DNA from: Melioribacteraceae bacterium
GTDB taxonomy: Bacteria > Bacteroidota > Ignavibacteria > Ignavibacteriales > Melioribacteraceae
Direction: 5' to 3'
Assembly: GCA_023230485.1 (NCBI GenBank)
Contig: JALNXG010000008.1
Span: 5,215 to 69,214 of the forward strand
DNA length: 64,000 nt
Position 1 is the first letter of the stretch. The number at the start of each line of letters is the position of its first letter. Positions 46,022-55,984 of the stretch are shown piece after piece. Position numbers and translations under genes: made by a program. Under the pieces are notes generated by a model. It worked only from the letters and a program-made list of their open reading frames with translations. It did not search any database and was not told the origin of the DNA.

Positions 46022-46994
46022 TTAGCTTCTTACCCGCGATTTTTTCTCCCCAGATTGCCGCATTAATTATGCTTGTCGGATCAGCGATTCCTTTATTTGC
46101 AATATTAAATGCAGTTCCATGATCGGGAGAAGTTCTGATTATTGGTAACCCTGCTGTGTAATTTACGCCATTTGACATATTCATCATTTTGAATGGAATA
46201 AGTACTTGATCATGATACATACCTAAAACAGCATCGTATTTCTTATAATCATGCATTCCAAAAAATGAATCAGATGGAAAGGGTCCATCAATACCAGTTA
46301 ACATCGATTTTTTGATTGCAGGGATTGTTTTTTCTATTTCTTCCTTTCCGATATTTCCATCTTCACCGGCATGCGGATTTAATCCGAGGACTGCTATACT
46401 TGGATTAGTTATTCCAAAATGATTTTTTAGTTCATAATTAATTAAACGTAATTTCGAAATTAACTTTTTCTCAGTCAAAAGATTAGATACTTTCCTTATC
46501 GGAATATGTATAGTCATTAGAGCACAAATTAATTCTTCAGATAAAAACATCATCATAAAGTTTTTAACGCCACACCATTCTGCAAGTAATTCTGTATGCC
46601 CTGAAAATCCAACTCCTCCCATTTTAAGTGCAACTTTTGCAATTGGTGCTGTTACTAAAATATCCGCTTGTCCAGAGTATGTTTTTTCAAATGCAATCTT
46701 TAAGGAATTATAAGAAGCTAGTCCCGATTTTGCTGTTGGAATTCCACAATCAATATTATAGTCCCCTATATCAATAATTTTTACTTTTTCTGAATCGCTA
46801 ATTTTATCTTTGGGGGAAATTATTTCATAAGGAAAACTAGGCACAATAAGATTTGAATAATAATCAAATACATTTTTAGGAATTGCAATTGATATATTTC
46901 TGGATTGAGGCGAATATAGGTTATTAATAGCTTTTAGGACAATCTCTGGTCCTATACCATTAATATCGCCGGATGTGAAAATTAATCTATTCAT
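46002..46994 (-). CDS. pdxA: 4-hydroxythreonine-4-phosphate dehydrogenase
   Basis: 330 residues. FTSGDINGIGPEIVLKA at the start, the metal His in SGHTELLAEW and ILGLNPHAGEDG define PdxA. It oxidises 4-phosphohydroxy-threonine in pyridoxal phosphate synthesis. Translationally coupled to the upstream GWxTD gene (4-nt overlap) and the downstream methyltransferase gene. Confidence 0.95.
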   Translation of the reverse strand: MNRLIFTSGDINGIGPEIVLKAINNLYSPQSRNISIAIPKNVFDYYSNLIVPSFPYEIISPKDKISDSEKVKIIDIGDYNIDCGIPTAKSGLASYNSLKIAFEKTYSGQADILVTAPIAKVALKMGGVGFSGHTELLAEWCGVKNFMMMFLSEELICALMTIHIPIRKVSNLLTEKKLISKLRLINYELKNHFGITNPSIAVLGLNPHAGEDGNIGKEEIEKTIPAIKKSMLTGIDGPFPSDSFFGMHDYKKYDAVLGMYHDQVLIPFKMMNMSNGVNYTAGLPIIRTSPDHGTAFNIANKGIADPTSIINAAIWGEKIAGKKLNEKSSL

Positions 46995-48241
46995 TTTTTT
47001 ATAAGGTAATAATTTCCAATTCCTGTATCATCTTTGAAGATATATTCTTTATCGAGATCAATATATTTCCATATTTCAAGTACTGAATTTTGTCCATTAT
47101 AAACACGTTCGATCTTATCTGGCTTCCCAAATCGCACGAATACTTTACCACGATCTGTCTCAGCTCCACTCATTTTGCCTAAAGGAGTGAATATACGCAT
47201 CGCTTCATCTACTCTATTATAAAACTCTGCCATCAAATAATTAAAAGGGCTTTTAACACCTCGATTATATTTAGACCAATAACCTTGAAGTATTCTTTTA
47301 TAATCAGATGATGAATTACTTAGCATCGAATCCACTTTTTCTTTTGGTTCAATGATTTTAAGCATTCTAATTGCAAATTCAGGATCGAATAAAGACCTTG
47401 GTTTAGTTGACCAAGTAACATCAACATCATACTCTCTCTTCATTGATTTTTCGGCTAAGAAAGATAATCTCGTAGAACCCTCATCTAATAAATTAGAAAA
47501 ATTATTCACTGTTATAAATCGATTCTTTTTTCCAACACTGTTAAGAATAATTTTAATATTTCCATCGCATTCAGCAAAAGTTATTTCACCGGTTTGAACT
47601 ATATATTCATTCTCAAGAATTGTTTTTTCCGATTGAGATATTTTTAATTTCACTTTTGAAATCGAAGTATCATTAATAGGAATGAACATGGAATAATCTG
47701 AACTTGAATATGGGATGCTATTTCCAAAATTAACTAAATGCATTTTTGAGTTTTTGCAGCTATCTGATTTTATCTCTTCAAAAACAATTGGAAAAAGTAC
47801 AAAACCATTTTTCCGAGTTTTTAATCTTTCATTTATTTGATCAATTGGGCGGGAAAGATTACTGTTCTTTAATGATAGGTAAGGTTGAATAAGATAGTCG
47901 TCTTCATTCAATTTGAATTCTAAAACTGCTTGAAGATATTCACTTCTAAAATTAGTCTCTTCAAAGGAAGTAACTAAAATATCTTTTTGAATAGATTTTC
48001 GAACAATGCTCATAGAGTCGGAAGAGATTTCAGTACGAAATTCAAAACCCGACGAGTATCCCGCAGAATTTTTTGTAAAAACCAACGTATTATATGGAAC
48101 TCTTATCGAGACATAACAATTATATCCCGAATCGGAGGCAATAATGTTATGTTCAACAAAAAAATCAGTTCTTTGAATTTGAGCAAAAATAAGAGACGTA
48201 ATAAAAAACAAAACTACAAAAGAATATTTCATTAATCGCAT
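46991..48241 (-). CDS. GWxTD-domain protein, exported
   Basis: 416 residues with an N-terminal signal peptide (to about residue 20). The C-terminal about 110 residues carry the GWxTD-domain pattern, here GAETDRGKVFVRFGKPDKIER and VLEIWKYI. The domain occurs in lineages around Bacteroidota, Chlorobi and Ignavibacteria and its biochemical function is unknown. It lies between rho and pdxA in the same operon. Confidence 0.8.
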   Translation of the reverse strand: MRLMKYSFVVLFFITSLIFAQIQRTDFFVEHNIIASDSGYNCYVSIRVPYNTLVFTKNSAGYSSGFEFRTEISSDSMSIVRKSIQKDILVTSFEETNFRSEYLQAVLEFKLNEDDYLIQPYLSLKNSNLSRPIDQINERLKTRKNGFVLFPIVFEEIKSDSCKNSKMHLVNFGNSIPYSSSDYSMFIPINDTSISKVKLKISQSEKTILENEYIVQTGEITFAECDGNIKIILNSVGKKNRFITVNNFSNLLDEGSTRLSFLAEKSMKREYDVDVTWSTKPRSLFDPEFAIRMLKIIEPKEKVDSMLSNSSSDYKRILQGYWSKYNRGVKSPFNYLMAEFYNRVDEAMRIFTPLGKMSGAETDRGKVFVRFGKPDKIERVYNGQNSVLEIWKYIDLDKEYIFKDDTGIGNYYLIKK

Positions 48242-48250
48242 TACTATTTA

Positions 48251-49504
48251 CTAACTATTCATGCTTAATAAAAACTCTTTATTATTGCGCGTACCTCTCA
48301 TTTTATCGAGAATGAAATCCATAGCTTCAGCAGAATCAAAATCGGATAAAATTTTTCTAAGAATCCAAATTTTACTTAATTCATCATCTTTAAGAAGTAG
48401 TTCTTCTTTTCTAGTGCCCGATTTATTAACGTCAATAGCAGGGAATATTCTCTTATCAGAAAGACTGCGATCGAGAACAAGTTCCATATTACCAGTACCT
48501 TTAAATTCTTCAAAAATAACTTCATCCATTCGGCTGCCTGTTTCAATTAATGCTGTAGCGATAATTGTTAAGCTGCCACCATCTTCGGTATTACGAGCTG
48601 ATCCGAAAAAGCGTTTTGGTTTGTGAAGTGCATTTGCATCCACACCGCCGGAAAGGATTCTTCCACTATGAGGGATTACAGTATTATGCGCACGAGCCAG
48701 ACGAGTAATACTATCTAATAAAATAACTACATCATCACCTGCTTCGACCATTCTTTTTGCTTTCTCAATAACCATATTAGCAACTTGAACGTGTCTTTCT
48801 GCCGGTTCATCAAATGTTGAGCTTATTACTTCTGCTTGAACCGATCTTTGCATATCAGTAACCTCTTCAGGTCTTTCATCTATTAGCAGCATTATGATTT
48901 TTATATCAGGGCTATTTCTTGTAATTGAATTTGCTATCTTTTGGAGAAGGATAGTTTTACCGGCTTTTGGAGGAGATACAATCAATCCTCTCTGACCCTT
49001 ACCAATGGGTGAGAGAAGATCCATTATTCTCATAGAATATTCTCCCGGAGCGGATTCAAGTTTAATTCTTTTAGTAGGATATACCGGAATTAAGTTGTCA
49101 AATAATGTACGCTCTCGAATTGCTTCAGGGTCTTTCCCATTTACGGCTTCCACTCTAAGCAAAGCAAAAAATCTTTCACCTTCTTTTGGTGGACGCACTT
49201 GACCGCTAACATAATCGCCGGTTCTAAGTAAAAATCTTTTTATTTGCGATGGGGAAACGTAAATATCATCCGGGGAAGGGAGATAATTCCAATCCGCTGA
49301 ACGTAAAAATCCGTAACCGTCTTGCAGAGTTTCCAATACACCTTTAGAAAAAGTTAATCCATCCTTCTGAGACTGTGCCTCTAATATCTTAAATATAAGT
49401 TCCTGTTTTCGTAAATCACTGTAACCTATTAATCCGAAATCTTTTGCGATTTTGTATAAATCAATAATTTTCTTAGACTGAAGTTCAGAAATGTCCATTG
49501 GCAT
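48251..49504 (-). CDS. rho: Transcription termination factor Rho
   Basis: 417 residues. The N-terminal Rho_N helix (ISELQSKKIIDLYKIAKDFG), the cold-shock RNA-binding domain (GYGFLRSADWNYLPSPDDIYVS), then the RecA core with Walker A GLIVSPPKAGKT and RLARAHNT. It is an RNA-dependent helicase that ends transcription. First gene of the operon to ftsE; the GWxTD gene starts 9 nt later. Confidence 0.97.
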   Translation of the reverse strand: MPMDISELQSKKIIDLYKIAKDFGLIGYSDLRKQELIFKILEAQSQKDGLTFSKGVLETLQDGYGFLRSADWNYLPSPDDIYVSPSQIKRFLLRTGDYVSGQVRPPKEGERFFALLRVEAVNGKDPEAIRERTLFDNLIPVYPTKRIKLESAPGEYSMRIMDLLSPIGKGQRGLIVSPPKAGKTILLQKIANSITRNSPDIKIIMLLIDERPEEVTDMQRSVQAEVISSTFDEPAERHVQVANMVIEKAKRMVEAGDDVVILLDSITRLARAHNTVIPHSGRILSGGVDANALHKPKRFFGSARNTEDGGSLTIIATALIETGSRMDEVIFEEFKGTGNMELVLDRSLSDKRIFPAIDVNKSGTRKEELLLKDDELSKIWILRKILSDFDSAEAMDFILDKMRGTRNNKEFLLSMNS

Positions 49505-49663
49505 AAATATGAATCCTTTAACTTTGGTTTGTAAATAAAATTAACAATCTTGAAAGCTCATTTTTTTTTGGGGTTTTATTACAAGATTATTTTGACAATT
49601 TTTTGTGATACTCTTGAAGGAATAAGAGGTACTATGAAAAATTACTTCCTTTACAGGTAAATG

Positions 49664-50920
49664 TCAAGAAGATACGTCCAATAATTTACTTTTAATTTCT
49701 CCGAGGAAATAGATGCTTCCGAGGACTACTAACACATCATTACCTTTTATTCTCTGATTCTTTATTATCTTTTCCGCTTCAAAGCTTACTTCAGAATCGA
49801 TAGATAGCGATTCAGCAACCTCATTTAGCTTAATCGGTTCTTCTGCTCTTTCATAATCAATTGTACTGAAATAAAAATATCCAAAATATTCTTTTAGCAT
49901 TTCTAACATTACTTTATAGTTCTTATCCTTCATTACTGCAAATATTATTTTTGAATCTCCCTTAGTTATATTGAATTTTTTGTACTCATTGATAAAGGAT
50001 TCAATACCTTCTATATTATGAGCTGAATCAAATATGATTAGAGGAGATTTAGAATATATCTCAAATCGTCCCTGAATACCGGAATTACAAATTACATTCT
50101 TAATCCCCTTAAATATTTTTTCATTGGGAATATTTTCCATAACTAATTTTATTACTGATATTGCTAATGATGCATTTATAAATTGATGATAGCCTTTTAG
50201 TGGTAAAGAATATAAATTAATCTGCTCGTTAAATAAAAGTGAAACTGAATTTTCTTTTTGAATTATGTAATCTTTTAATTGATAAAACGGAGCCGCTTGA
50301 TTTTTTGCTTTTTCCTTCAATACATCAGTCGCTTCTTCAAGAAGTAGTCCTGTAATTATCGGAACGCCTCTTTTTATTATACCCCCTTTTTCTGCAGCTA
50401 TTTCTTCAATACTATGTCCTAATATATTTGTATGTTCCAATGAAATAGTTGTAATAATTGATATTAATGGGTTGATAACATTAGTCGAATCTAACCTTCC
50501 ACCCAATCCTGCTTCTATTACACAATAATCTACTTCCATATCGTAAAAATATTTGAAAGCCATAGCAGTTGTTAACTCAAAAAAAGTAACTTCATTCTTT
50601 TCGATATAACTTGTTACATTATTCATAAACTCTACAACATAATCATCATCGATCATTACTTCATTAATTCGGATTCGTTCATTAAATTTTATTAAATGAG
50701 GTGAGGTATATAATCCTGTTTTATAACCGGCTTCAGTAAGAATACTTGCGATGAAAGATGAAGTACTTCCCTTTCCATTTGAACCTGCAATATGAAAACA
50801 TTTTAAATTCTTTTCTGGATTACCAATATGTTTAAGGAGATTTATAGTATTATCTAAACCTAATTTAATTCCGAATTGATGTAACGAGAATAATTTTTCC
50901 AATGCAGTTTTATAATTCAT
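49664..50920 (-). CDS. folC: Folylpolyglutamate/dihydrofolate synthase
   Basis: 418 residues. The P-loop is HIAGSNGKGSTSSFIAS, the second signature GLGGRLDSTN, and SAHNIEGIESF the third, all conserved in FolC/MurC-type ligases. It adds glutamates to folate. Its start overlaps the pyrD stop by one base. Confidence 0.94.
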   Translation of the reverse strand: MNYKTALEKLFSLHQFGIKLGLDNTINLLKHIGNPEKNLKCFHIAGSNGKGSTSSFIASILTEAGYKTGLYTSPHLIKFNERIRINEVMIDDDYVVEFMNNVTSYIEKNEVTFFELTTAMAFKYFYDMEVDYCVIEAGLGGRLDSTNVINPLISIITTISLEHTNILGHSIEEIAAEKGGIIKRGVPIITGLLLEEATDVLKEKAKNQAAPFYQLKDYIIQKENSVSLLFNEQINLYSLPLKGYHQFINASLAISVIKLVMENIPNEKIFKGIKNVICNSGIQGRFEIYSKSPLIIFDSAHNIEGIESFINEYKKFNITKGDSKIIFAVMKDKNYKVMLEMLKEYFGYFYFSTIDYERAEEPIKLNEVAESLSIDSEVSFEAEKIIKNQRIKGNDVLVVLGSIYFLGEIKSKLLDVSS

Positions 50921-51837
50921 TAAATTTGATATGATGCTGTTAAATCAGAAATTTTTGTAATGTTTGTTTGGATGCAAAATTCTTCAATACCTTTTAGAAT
51001 ATCAAGACCGGAATTTGGATTTATAAAATTAGCAGTACCGATTTGAAAAGCTGTTGCTCCGACAATCATAAATTCGATTGCATCCTGCCAGGTTAAGATA
51101 CCTCCAATGCCGATAATTGGAATTGGACAGTTCCGGCTAATCTCAAGCACCTTGGCTAATGCCACAGGTCTAATTGCAGGACCGGATAATCCCCCTGTGA
51201 TATTTTTTATCTTTGGTCTTTTTGTCCAGATATTAAATGAAGTCCCAACTAAAGTATTAATAGCTGAAACTGCATCACCACCTTCGCTATAAACTACTTT
51301 TGCAAATTCAGATATACGTGCTACGTTTGGAGATAGCTTTATAAATATTGGCTTATCTGTTACCTTCTTTGTCTCAGCAGTTATTCGTCCAACTGCTTTA
51401 AGATCATTTCCAAATTCAAGACCTCCTTCTTTAACGTTAGGGCATGAAACATTTATTTCAAATGCTTTAATAGATTCTTCATCAGTTAAGATTTTTGTGC
51501 ATTCGACATATTCTTCTACCGAGCTTGCGGCAATGTTACAAATTAAAGTGGAATTGACTTCTTTAAGAAAAGGTATTTTTGTTTTTATAAATTCTTCCAC
51601 TCCAACATTTGCCAATCCGATTGCGTTTAACATACCCGATGGCGTTTCAGTGATTCTTTGCGGCGGGTTACCAAGTCGCGGTTTTAGTGATAATGATTTT
51701 GTTACTATACCGCCAATCTTACTAAGATCCGTAAAATTTGCAATTTCATTTCCATATCCAACTGTGCCCGAAGCTAATAGAACAGGATTCTTTAGTTCAA
51801 GTGGGCCAATCTTTATAGATAGATCAACCTTACTCAT
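50920..51837 (-). CDS. pyrD: Dihydroorotate dehydrogenase B, catalytic subunit
   Basis: 305 residues, a class 1B FMN enzyme. NPVLLASGTVGYG starts the barrel, NVSCPNVKEGG carries the active-site Cys, and IPIIGIGGILTWQDA the FMN phosphate loop. Class 1B enzymes use NAD through the PyrK subunit, encoded directly upstream with a 4-nt overlap. Confidence 0.95.
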   Translation of the reverse strand: MSKVDLSIKIGPLELKNPVLLASGTVGYGNEIANFTDLSKIGGIVTKSLSLKPRLGNPPQRITETPSGMLNAIGLANVGVEEFIKTKIPFLKEVNSTLICNIAASSVEEYVECTKILTDEESIKAFEINVSCPNVKEGGLEFGNDLKAVGRITAETKKVTDKPIFIKLSPNVARISEFAKVVYSEGGDAVSAINTLVGTSFNIWTKRPKIKNITGGLSGPAIRPVALAKVLEISRNCPIPIIGIGGILTWQDAIEFMIVGATAFQIGTANFINPNSGLDILKGIEEFCIQTNITKISDLTASYQI

Positions 51838-52592
51838 ATCTTTACCGCTAATGAATTAAATACTGGACCGTCTTTACAAACTAAAAAGTAACCATCACCA
51901 TTATATTTCTCAATCGGACATCCTTGGCAAATCCCAAATCCGCATGCCATTACGGTTTCAACTGATAACTGACAATTAATATTTTTTTCATTGCACACGT
52001 TTTGGAGTGCTTTCAACATCGGATTGGGACCACAAGCAAATACTCTTATTTTTTTTGTGTTATACGCCGTCAGTTTATTTATGAATAATTCTACAACATT
52101 CCCTTGAAATCCGTAACTACCATCATCAGTAGCCGCCGAAACATTTTTCATTTTATATTCGATTACATTTTCTTTTGATCTACCTCCAATAAAAGAATGA
52201 ATTTCTATCATAGCCGGAATATTTTTACTTAAGAAAGGAAATGGTGCAGAGCCCAAACCGCCTGCAATAAATATAGCAGTATCATAATCCCCTATCAGAT
52301 CAAAACCAATCCCTAGTGGACCTATAATATCCAACTCTTCCCCTTCATTTTTATCTCTTAAAAGACGTGTTCCTTCACCATGAACATCAAACATAAAATA
52401 GAGATAATCACCTTCGACATCGCAAATGCTAAAGGGTCGCCTTAAAAGTGGGAATGAGTTTTCGCTTACTTTAATATTACAAAATTGCCCCGGTTTTGCT
52501 GTTTTAGCAATTGATGGAGAGAATACTTTAATTAAATAGGTATTCTTTGTAATACTGGTATTACTTATGAATTTTGATTTTTCTATTAACAA
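51834..52592 (-). CDS. pyrK: Dihydroorotate dehydrogenase B, electron-transfer subunit
   Basis: 252 residues. An FAD domain (LLRRPFSICDVEGDYLYFMF), an NAD-binding domain (IAGGLGSAPFPFL) and a C-terminal [2Fe-2S] motif with Cys in MACGFGICQGCPIEK and a later Cys in VCKDGP. It passes electrons from PyrD to NAD. Nineteen nt after rpiB. Confidence 0.95.
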   Translation of the reverse strand: MLIEKSKFISNTSITKNTYLIKVFSPSIAKTAKPGQFCNIKVSENSFPLLRRPFSICDVEGDYLYFMFDVHGEGTRLLRDKNEGEELDIIGPLGIGFDLIGDYDTAIFIAGGLGSAPFPFLSKNIPAMIEIHSFIGGRSKENVIEYKMKNVSAATDDGSYGFQGNVVELFINKLTAYNTKKIRVFACGPNPMLKALQNVCNEKNINCQLSVETVMACGFGICQGCPIEKYNGDGYFLVCKDGPVFNSLAVKI

Positions 52593-52611
52593 GTGAGTGC
52601 TATAAATTATT

Positions 52612-53259
52612 TTAATTTTTTATTAGTTTTTCTTCAATCGCAGTAATTTTATCTAATCTTTTTTGATGCCTTTGGCCAAGGAACTCAGGAACCAACCAAG
52701 CATTCAAAATTCCTTTTATAGTTTCTTCGCCTAATGTTTTAGCTCCCATAACAATTATATTGGCATTATTATGCTCTCTACTGCTTCTAGCAGAAAACTC
52801 ATTATAACAAGTAGCTGCTCTGATTCCCGCAAATTTATTAGCTGTAATAGCAGATGGAATTCCGGTAGCATCAAGCAAAATTCCAAAATCTGCTTCTCCA
52901 CTTAAAACTTTCTGAACTACTGCAATTGCAGAATCAGGATAATCCACTGCTTTTTCGCTGAATGCTCCGACATCAATTATTTGATATCCTTTCTCTTTCA
53001 AAAATTCTTTTAGGATTTCTTTTATCTTGTATCCCGTGTGATCAGAACCAATTGTAATATTTGAACTTTTACTGAAAGATTTGGTTGTGCTTCTATCGGT
53101 ATCATTCTTTTTTTCTGATTCCAGAATAATTTTTATTCCCGAATGATAAATCCTATCTTTTGCCAATGGAGTTAATATAGATTCTTGTGAAAGGAGTAAT
53201 TCCTTTTTACCATCTTTAATCAACTTTATTATTTCAGATTCGGTAATTACTTTTTTCAT
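52612..53259 (-). CDS. rpiB: RpiB/LacAB-family sugar-phosphate isomerase with N-terminal extension and altered active site
   Basis: 215 residues. Residues about 67-205 are the RpiB fold, with GSDHTGYKIKE, DYPDSAIAV and SREHNNANI (His163). In place of the CGTGIG active-site loop the sequence reads DATGIPSA (130-137), so the usual catalytic Cys of E. coli RpiB is Asp130 here. The first 65 residues are an extension (ITESEIIKLIKDGKKELLL, then TPLAKDRIYHSGIKI) resembling leaders seen on some microcompartment-linked enzymes. It may isomerise ribose-5-phosphate by a variant mechanism or act on another sugar phosphate. Overlaps manC by one base. Confidence 0.85.
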   Translation of the reverse strand: MKKVITESEIIKLIKDGKKELLLSQESILTPLAKDRIYHSGIKIILESEKKNDTDRSTTKSFSKSSNITIGSDHTGYKIKEILKEFLKEKGYQIIDVGAFSEKAVDYPDSAIAVVQKVLSGEADFGILLDATGIPSAITANKFAGIRAATCYNEFSARSSREHNNANIIVMGAKTLGEETIKGILNAWLVPEFLGQRHQKRLDKITAIEEKLIKN

Positions 53260-54323
53260 TAGATTAAATCATTTTTTTTGTGGAATTTTAGATAATCAAC
53301 AACATTTCTAACATCCTGAGAATTACTTCTATTGCAAATCAAAAGTGCATCTTCGGTATCTATAACAATTAAATTGTCCTCTCCAATTACTGCAGTAAAT
53401 TTATTTGGAGAATAAATGTAAGAATTAAAAGTCTTATCTGTAAAAACATCCCCAACCGCTGCATTACCATCTTCTGATTTTTCAGACATATCATAAACAG
53501 CATTCCAATTACCGACATCATTCCAATAAAAATCTCCCTTCGTAACAAATACTTTAGTAGAATTTTCCATTATACCGTAATCGATCGAAATACTTTTTAA
53601 CTGACCATAGACATGAACCAATTGAGCATCAAACTTATTTGTATCAATCATGGGTTTGAGTGTTTCTAAACCCAAAGATAAGTCGGGCATATAGTTTTTT
53701 ATCTCATCAAGAATTGCATCAACTCTCCAGATAAACATACCCGAGTTCCATAAAAAGTCACCCGATGCTAAAAATCTTTCTGCAGTAGAATAATTCGGTT
53801 TTTCAGCAAACGTAAGTACTTTATATATACTGTCATCATTTGCTTCATCAAATTGAATATAGCCATAACCTGTTTCAGGATTTGTTGGCTTTATTCCTAC
53901 TGTTACTAATCCTTTCGATTTATAAGCAAAATCAATTGCGCTATTAATCGTTTTCTGAAACTCTTCTGTATCATAGATAATATGATCAGCAGGAAGCGAA
54001 ATCATAACTGCATCTTTATTTTTTTTCTCAATTAATGCAGCAGCTAAACCAATACAAGCAGCGGTATTCTTACCAAAAGGTTCTGCAATAATATTTTCGG
54101 AGAGGATTTCCGGTAATTGTTCTTTTATTTTCAGTTTCTGAATCTGATTCGTTATAACTATAATTTTTTCCGGTTCTACTAATCCCTTCAACCTATAAAC
54201 AGTGTCTTGGATCATAGTATTATCACCAATAATTTTTATCAGCTGCTTTGGAGTTTTTTCTTTGCTTCTTGGCCAGAATCTTGATCCAACGCCCCCGGCC
54301 ATTATTACAGCATATACTTCCAT
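53259..54323 (-). CDS. manC: Mannose-1-phosphate guanylyltransferase
   Basis: 354 residues. IMAGGVGSRFWPRSKEKTPK is the nucleotide-binding signature; ITNQIQKLKIKEQLPE, ISLPADHI, FAEKP and FLWNSGMFIW match GDP-mannose pyrophosphorylases of the short type without an isomerase domain. It makes GDP-mannose for surface glycans. Directly abuts the preceding gene. Confidence 0.94.
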   Translation of the reverse strand: MEVYAVIMAGGVGSRFWPRSKEKTPKQLIKIIGDNTMIQDTVYRLKGLVEPEKIIVITNQIQKLKIKEQLPEILSENIIAEPFGKNTAACIGLAAALIEKKNKDAVMISLPADHIIYDTEEFQKTINSAIDFAYKSKGLVTVGIKPTNPETGYGYIQFDEANDDSIYKVLTFAEKPNYSTAERFLASGDFLWNSGMFIWRVDAILDEIKNYMPDLSLGLETLKPMIDTNKFDAQLVHVYGQLKSISIDYGIMENSTKVFVTKGDFYWNDVGNWNAVYDMSEKSEDGNAAVGDVFTDKTFNSYIYSPNKFTAVIGEDNLIVIDTEDALLICNRSNSQDVRNVVDYLKFHKKNDLI

Positions 54324-55211
54324 TTATGCTCCTGAATTAAATGAATTAACTTTTTGACCAAATGCTTCTGCAATATTTAGATAATTATTAATATCAACTT
54401 CTTTGCCTCTAACGATTGCTACGATCACAATTAAACATGCCCTTAAAGATTCTATCAGATTATTACTCGGTGTCATTTTTTTATCGCGTACTAATTCTAA
54501 ACCTTTAAAAAAGATGTTATGCATATTAGAAATTATTTCAAAACCAAGCTTATCAGAAAGTTCAGCATTATCTTTTACTTGGTTAATATAACCATTTATT
54601 TCATATTCCTTAAAATCAAATCGCATAACTTTTTCTAAAAATGCATCTAAAGATTTTATTGGTTTTAAGATTTTGTCTTCATAATTCTCGAAACTTAATC
54701 CTAATTCTTTATTAAGCTCTTCAAAAATTAATGCCTCTTTTAGCTCATCAGCTTTTGATCTTTTAGGTAGATTATTTTCTTCTTTTAATTCCTTTTTTAC
54801 CTCAATTATTATCTCAGGTTTTTTTTCTCTTTGTGTTAAATCGATATCCGGGGAAACACTTTTAACTTCATTAAACTCGTTTAAGATTCTTTTCATCACT
54901 GATGGAGTAACAATATCTAATAAAAAACTTAATTCTTTGACTAAGAAATGGGAATGCTCTTTGAACTTGTCCGAAATCTTAGAAAAATCAATCTTACCAC
55001 TATCTATAAATGTAAAAATTTCGCCGAGCTTAATGCCGAATTTAGAAAGCTCAGTAATTTTTTTCATTCTTTGAATGTCATCACCAATATTAGTGCATTT
55101 TGAAAGATGCTCCTTCAATAAAGCAACTACCTCTATCTTTTCCGAACTTAATCGTAACTGATTAGAAGCAGTAATAATGCATTGAATTATATATTGTTTG
55201 TTTAATTCCAC
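54324..55211 (-). CDS. Unrecognised helical protein upstream of manC
   Basis: 295 residues with neither signal peptide nor membrane segment. The predicted structure is almost wholly helical, with a charged, Lys/Glu-rich middle (about 125-160). No family recognised. Its stop is immediately followed by the manC start, so it is translated with manC, rpiB, pyrK, pyrD and folC. Confidence 0.75.
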   Translation of the reverse strand: MELNKQYIIQCIITASNQLRLSSEKIEVVALLKEHLSKCTNIGDDIQRMKKITELSKFGIKLGEIFTFIDSGKIDFSKISDKFKEHSHFLVKELSFLLDIVTPSVMKRILNEFNEVKSVSPDIDLTQREKKPEIIIEVKKELKEENNLPKRSKADELKEALIFEELNKELGLSFENYEDKILKPIKSLDAFLEKVMRFDFKEYEINGYINQVKDNAELSDKLGFEIISNMHNIFFKGLELVRDKKMTPSNNLIESLRACLIVIVAIVRGKEVDINNYLNIAEAFGQKVNSFNSGA

Positions 55212-55389
55212 TAATTTTGGATTACCCTTCCTAATGAAATAAGAATAAAATCAATCTTAATCTTGAAATGTAACTAATTTTGTCATTTTATATGAAATTT
55301 AAAATGCAGTTTTGAGATAAAATTTAATCAAAAATTACGATTTAATTAAAATATTTTTTTAACTTTGAAACAAATAATCTGGAGATGAT

Positions 55390-55710
55390 ATGCTAGTAAC
55401 AACAACAAACACAATCGAAGGTGTAAAAATATCGAAATATTTAGGATTAGTATCCGGTGAAGCAATTTTAGGTGCTAATATATTCAAAGATATTTTTGCC
55501 AGTATCAGGGATATCGTTGGCGGACGATCAGGTGCCTACGAAAAAGAACTAAGGACTGCAAAAGATATAGCTATTGCAGAAATGTTAGAACAAGCCCGTG
55601 CAATGGGCGGCAACGCTGTTATCGCAGTCGATTTAGATTATGAAACTATTGGTCAAGGCGGAAGTATGCTAATGGTTTCAGCTTGCGGCACTGCAGTTGT
55701 TATCGAATAA
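55390..55710 (+). CDS. YbjQ/UPF0145 family protein
   Basis: 106 residues, with TTTNTIEGVKISKYLGLVSGEAILGANIF at the start (motifs shown in part), AMGGNAVIAVDLDYETIG and SACGTAVVIE as in the YbjQ (UPF0145) family, sometimes annotated heavy-metal binding. It forms a ring-shaped pentamer in known structures; function unknown. ATG 55390 is preceded by GGAGATG. Monocistronic with a likely terminator. Confidence 0.9.
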   Translation: MLVTTTNTIEGVKISKYLGLVSGEAILGANIFKDIFASIRDIVGGRSGAYEKELRTAKDIAIAEMLEQARAMGGNAVIAVDLDYETIGQGGSMLMVSACGTAVVIE

Positions 55711-55764
55711 CTAAAAAAATAAAGCTGTAAGCTTGTGGTTGTCTTCTATTTAATTTTCATTTTA

Positions 55765-55799
55765 AAAAGAGGCTGTTTAAAGAATAGCTTCTTTTAATT
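55765..55799 (+). terminator. Probable terminator after ybjQ-like gene
   Basis: AAAAGAGGCT/AGCTTCTTTT (one G-T pair) with an 11-nt loop, ending in TTTTAATTT, 54 nt past the stop. The rest of 55800-55984 is AT-rich with no reading frame or other signal that I can see. Confidence 0.5.
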
Positions 55800-55984
55800 T
55801 AAAGTTAAGTCTAATAAGTATGATATCAAATGCATTATTTTTAACAGACTGAATATCGTTTTCTATACTTATCTTAGTATTTATTTTCTTTCGCTACGAA
55901 TAAAATAATCCAAAACCTTCAAAGAGAGAAAAAACACAATTCATTTATTTACTTATTTCTACACAATAATTATTCTATATGGAA

